From the NCBI RefSeq assembly GCF_963675065.1, contig NZ_OY775906.1, forward strand, positions 1,466,001 to 1,530,000: DNA of 64,000 bases. Direction: 5' to 3'. The DNA comes from an uncultured Draconibacterium sp. (lineage in GTDB: Bacteria > Bacteroidota > Bacteroidia > Bacteroidales > Prolixibacteraceae). The notes beneath the pieces are model-generated. The model was not told the DNA's origin, searched no databases, and was given only the letters and a program-made list of their open reading frames with translations. Below are positions 60,942 to 64,000 of the stretch, piece after piece (positions within the stretch are counted from its first letter, which is position 1; every line of letters begins with the position of its first letter). The translations under genes were made by a program, and so were the position numbers.

Positions 60942-61835
60942 ATGAAAAATACGCGAGAATTTTTATCAAGAATTGGGTTGCCGGAAGGTGATTTAACAAA
61001 TATGCAGACATCGGAGAAACGATTTTCAGATGGAGCACAGTATCGTTTTGAGGTTCCGGGTATCCAAGGGCCTGCCTCTATGGAAGCTTTAATGGAAGAA
61101 GTAATTAATTTGAATCTTACCATTCATAGAGTTACCCAAACCAAAGGAATTATGTTATTAACCGATAATGAAATTCAAGAAATGGTTAACCTTGCCAAGA
61201 TAGGGAAGGTTGAACTGGTATTATCTATTGGTCCTCGCGCCACCTACGACACCAGTGCATCAGTACTCACTCCAGAAGGACAACGAATGGGATTACGCCT
61301 TAGAGGACAAGAACAAATTGTAAGAGCAATAGAAGACGTAAAAAGAGCTAATACCCTGGGCTGCAATTCATTTCTATTATACGACGAAGGACTACTTTGG
61401 ATCCTTAACGAAATGAGAATAATGGGGGAATTACCAAGAAATATAAAATTTAAGATTTCAGCACATACTGGAAATGGGAATCCGTGTTCGGCAAAAGTTT
61501 TGCAGAACCTAGGAGCCGATTCAATTAATCCTGTTAGAGATTTGCAGTTGCCAATGCTAGCTGCAATTCGACAGGCAATTAATATTCCAATTGACTTACA
61601 TACCGAAAATCCTGCCTCTTCTGGAGGTTTTATTCGACATTATGAAGTTCCTGAAATGATAAAATATTGTGCACCAGTTTTCCTAAAAACCGGTGGTTCT
61701 GTTGCAAAAACTCACGGATGGAATACAACCGCAGCTGAAGCAAAACAACGGGCAAAACAGGTAAGCTTGGTGAAACGGGTAATCGATCAATATTATCCAG
61801 AAGCAATCGGTTCAAAAAAAGGTTCAATTGAATAA
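60942..61835 (+). CDS. TIM-barrel-like protein, possibly related to peptidase U32
   Basis: 297 residues. I do not recognise the family with certainty. Alternating strand-helix segments (GIMLLTDN, VELVLSIGPRAT, GCNSFLLYDEG, NIKFKISAHTGNGNPCSAKVLQNLGADSINPVRDLQLPMLAAIRQAINIPIDLHTENP) look like a TIM barrel, and the GADSINPVRDLQLPML turn resembles U32-family proteins. LHTENPASSGGFIRHYEVPEM and VAKTHGWNT may be active-site parts. It lies in an operon with a D-2-hydroxyacid dehydrogenase and an MmgE/PrpD gene. Base composition is AT-richer than the genes before it. Confidence 0.55.
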   Translation: MKNTREFLSRIGLPEGDLTNMQTSEKRFSDGAQYRFEVPGIQGPASMEALMEEVINLNLTIHRVTQTKGIMLLTDNEIQEMVNLAKIGKVELVLSIGPRATYDTSASVLTPEGQRMGLRLRGQEQIVRAIEDVKRANTLGCNSFLLYDEGLLWILNEMRIMGELPRNIKFKISAHTGNGNPCSAKVLQNLGADSINPVRDLQLPMLAAIRQAINIPIDLHTENPASSGGFIRHYEVPEMIKYCAPVFLKTGGSVAKTHGWNTTAAEAKQRAKQVSLVKRVIDQYYPEAIGSKKGSIE

Positions 61836-61849
61836 TTTTAAATTATTAT

Positions 61850-62818
61850 ATGCCACGCATCCTTTTAACTAATAAATACAGCAGCCCGGTATTAGAAGTT
61901 GTAAAAAGCTTACTTCCAGCTGGTTTTGAATTTGATTCATTAGACTCTTCAGCAAAAGAATCTTTATTGAAAAAAGCACCATTGGCAGATTACTTTTTAG
62001 CTAGTGGCAGGCTGAAAATTGATAAAGCTATCATTGATGCTGCGGTAAATTTAAAAATGATTCAACGTACTGGAGTAGGTACAGATACACTGGATTTAGA
62101 AACATTAAAGAATAGAAACATACCTGTTTACGTAAACAAAGGTGTTAACTCTGTGGCGGTAGCAGAGCACACAATATTACTGTTGTTTTCAACTTTACGA
62201 AAACTACCAATGGCTGATTCAAGCGTTAGAGATGGCGTTTGGAAAAAAAATGATATTGGCATAGAATGCCATAGTTTAGAAAACAAAAATATCGGTTTAG
62301 TTGGTCTTGGAAATATAGGATTAAATGTAGCTAGGATGCTTAAACCATTTAATGTAAAAATCTATTATTCCGACATTTCAAGACAACCACTTGAAATTGA
62401 AGAAAAATTTAATCTACAGTATTCTGATTTTAACGAATTATTACCAAAAGTAGATATACTTAGCTTACATTGCCCTTTAACTCTTGAAACAAGAGGAATA
62501 TTAGGAAAAGAGGAATTTAAGGTAATGAAGAATAGTGCTTTTGTAATTAATACTGGTAGAGGATCACTTATTAAACAAAGCGAACTTATAGCTGCGTTAA
62601 AAAATAAAGAAATTGCTGGGGTAGGTCTAGATGTATTTGAAAATGAGCCAATCGAAAAAGACAACCTTCTTTTTGAAATGAAAAATGTTGTTTTAACACC
62701 TCATGTTGGTGGCTTAACTATTGAAACCTTCAGCAAAATGATACGTGATGCATTTTCAAATATTGAATTATTTGAAAAAGGAGAGTTTAAAAAAATAGAA
62801 AATAAGTTGTTAAAGTGA
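61850..62818 (+). CDS. D-isomer-specific 2-hydroxyacid dehydrogenase (phosphoglycerate dehydrogenase-like)
   Basis: 322 residues. The NAD-binding motif is GLVGLGNIGLNVARMLKPF (about 146-164). Catalytic Arg lies in NTGRGSLIKQSELI, Glu in FENEPIE and His in LTPHVGGLTIE. The substrate is not known; its neighbours suggest a carboxylic acid used in an unusual polymer decoration or precursor. The start follows the upstream gene by 14 nt. The stop overlaps the GTG start of the next gene by 4 nt. Confidence 0.9.
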   Translation: MPRILLTNKYSSPVLEVVKSLLPAGFEFDSLDSSAKESLLKKAPLADYFLASGRLKIDKAIIDAAVNLKMIQRTGVGTDTLDLETLKNRNIPVYVNKGVNSVAVAEHTILLLFSTLRKLPMADSSVRDGVWKKNDIGIECHSLENKNIGLVGLGNIGLNVARMLKPFNVKIYYSDISRQPLEIEEKFNLQYSDFNELLPKVDILSLHCPLTLETRGILGKEEFKVMKNSAFVINTGRGSLIKQSELIAALKNKEIAGVGLDVFENEPIEKDNLLFEMKNVVLTPHVGGLTIETFSKMIRDAFSNIELFEKGEFKKIENKLLK

Positions 62819-64000
62819 AAAATATAACAACTCAATATATTGATAGTTTATTTAACTTATCAAAACAAGAATATTCTGAGGATATAATTCGTATAGTTAA
62901 GCGTTTTTTGTTGGACTATATTGGAGTTACAATTGCCGGAGCAAAAATACTTGAAACAGAAAATGGAAAGTATTTTGAGCAAATTCAAACTAATGGAATA
63001 TATAAGGTAATTGGATATAACAAAGCAACTGATATATATAGTGCCGCTTTAATTAACGGAATTAATTCACATATTTGTGAGTTAGATGATGGCGTAAGAC
63101 AAGGGAGTATTCATCCTGGATCACCAATTTTTTCAGCACTTCTAGCATTAGCAGATAGTGGGCAAATCAGCGGAACAGATTTAATTCGTGGTGCAATTGT
63201 AGGATATGAAGCGTCTATTAGGCTTGCAATTGCTATTCAACCTCATCATAGGAATCTTGGATTTCATGCAACGGCAACTTGTGGTACAGTTGGAGTAGCA
63301 ATAGCTGTATCTGCAGCCTTAAACTATTCTAAAGAAAAATATCATGATGTATTATCGGCGGCGTGTACAAATTTATCCGGTATGCTTGCTGTAACAAAAG
63401 GCAGCTCTGAATTAAAACCCTATCATGGTGGTAAAGCAGCCGTATCTGGTTTAATGGCAGCAATAGTTGGTGGCCATATGTTTTCTGGCTTAGATAATGT
63501 GCTTGATGGAGATTGGGGAGTATTAAATATGTATACCGACAGTTACAATGTTAATCCATTAATTGCGCCAATTTCAATGTCTAGTTTAGGAATTCATAAA
63601 GTATATATGAAACCGTTTGCTGCATGTCGACATGCCCACCCTTCTATTGAAGCAATATTAAACATTAAAAAAGATCATATAATTGATATTGCAAATATTG
63701 ATAGAATTAATGTTTTTACATATAAGCTTGCGACAAAAGGGCACGAACACACTAAAATAGAGGGAATTACATCTGCAAAAATGAGCATTCCTTACGGTAT
63801 TTCAGTCGCAATGATATTAGGTAATGCTGGCTTATATGAATACACTGAAGACATTATTTCTAAACAAGAAATATTAGATTTAACCAGTAAGGTTACTGTT
63901 GTTTTTGATGAAGAACTAGATGCTTTGGTGCCTCAAAAAAGACCAGCTAAGGTTGAAGTAGTTTTAAATGATAATTCAGTTTTCACTTCAATTGTTGAGT
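62815..64000 (+). CDS. MmgE/PrpD family protein, cut by window end
   Basis: The frame is open from a GTG at 62815 (overlapping the previous stop by 4 nt) to the last base; about 395 residues are visible. Family signatures are FLLDYIGVTIAGAK near the start, ICELDDGVRQGSIHPGSP, GYEASIRLAIAIQPHHRNLGFHATATCGTVGVAI and MKPFAACRHAHPSIEAIL, where 2-methylcitrate dehydratase has its substrate-binding residues. Members dehydrate 2-methylcitrate, cis-aconitate-like acids or related compounds. A propionate-cycle role is unlikely here since no methylcitrate synthase or lyase is near; involvement in the polysaccharide or a hydroxyacid pathway is inference. Confidence 0.88.
   Translation, partial: MKNITTQYIDSLFNLSKQEYSEDIIRIVKRFLLDYIGVTIAGAKILETENGKYFEQIQTNGIYKVIGYNKATDIYSAALINGINSHICELDDGVRQGSIHPGSPIFSALLALADSGQISGTDLIRGAIVGYEASIRLAIAIQPHHRNLGFHATATCGTVGVAIAVSAALNYSKEKYHDVLSAACTNLSGMLAVTKGSSELKPYHGGKAAVSGLMAAIVGGHMFSGLDNVLDGDWGVLNMYTDSYNVNPLIAPISMSSLGIHKVYMKPFAACRHAHPSIEAILNIKKDHIIDIANIDRINVFTYKLATKGHEHTKIEGITSAKMSIPYGISVAMILGNAGLYEYTEDIISKQEILDLTSKVTVVFDEELDALVPQKRPAKVEVVLNDNSVFTSIVE

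Overview
The window comes from a Bacteroidota chromosome, most likely a free-living, probably marine member of the Bacteroidales/Marinilabiliales group. This rests on gene content: a UpxY antiterminator at the head of a polysaccharide locus, a TonB-dependent receptor with a CarboxypepD_reg N-terminus, an RRM/glycine-rich RNA-binding protein, ATP-type PEP carboxykinase and a class I fumarase. It also rests on TAnnTTTG promoter boxes and the general lack of Shine-Dalgarno sequences. The exact genus is not established. No rRNA, tRNA or CRISPR array was seen.

Layout. 1-2144: end of cydA, cydB and rsmE. 2176-9578: a molybdenum-hydroxylase locus with mocA-like and xdhC-like genes, moaA-moaD-moaE-moeB, and the two subunits of an isoquinoline-1-oxidoreductase-type enzyme; the large subunit is broken by a frameshift. 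9579-10596: about 1 kb without genes, filled with inverted repeats, including a tandem array of 42-bp hairpins and a REP-like element. 10597-12412: an AT-rich two-gene cassette, a HEPN-domain protein (DUF3644) followed 1 nt later by a GIY-YIG nuclease (DUF4357), flanked by inverted GTTAGGGCG/CGCCCTAAC motifs that look like integron recombination half-sites. This is the best candidate for an undescribed (defence-like) module. 12477-49525: mostly housekeeping and metabolic genes: a beta-hydroxyacid dehydrogenase, fumarase, a sialate O-acetylesterase, a TonB receptor, PhzF, SulP, two tandem ClC channels, FUSC, pckA, xerD, aroQ, pyk, lolA, ftsK, arcC, an ornithine carbamoyltransferase and a PAP2 phosphatase.

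49790-64000: start of a capsular/exopolysaccharide locus: UpxY antiterminator, HTH-nucleotidyltransferase-like regulator, SLBB export protein, UDP-glucose/GDP-mannose-type dehydrogenase, small GIY-YIG protein, Wzz, flippase and DegT aminotransferase. It ends in a more AT-rich tail with a U32-like TIM-barrel protein, a D-2-hydroxyacid dehydrogenase and an MmgE/PrpD protein cut by the window end. The gaps of this locus are full of palindromic dispersed repeats. One such palindrome sits in frame inside the sugar dehydrogenase gene, and a 15-bp tandem repeat sits in frame inside wzz.

How genes work together. MoaA, MoaD, MoaE and MoeB make molybdopterin (moaC, mogA and moeA must lie elsewhere). 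The MocA-like and XdhC-like proteins would tailor and insert the cofactor into the periplasmic hydroxylase. In the polysaccharide locus UpxY would keep RNA polymerase reading through the long operon, while Wzz, the SLBB protein and the flippase export the polymer.
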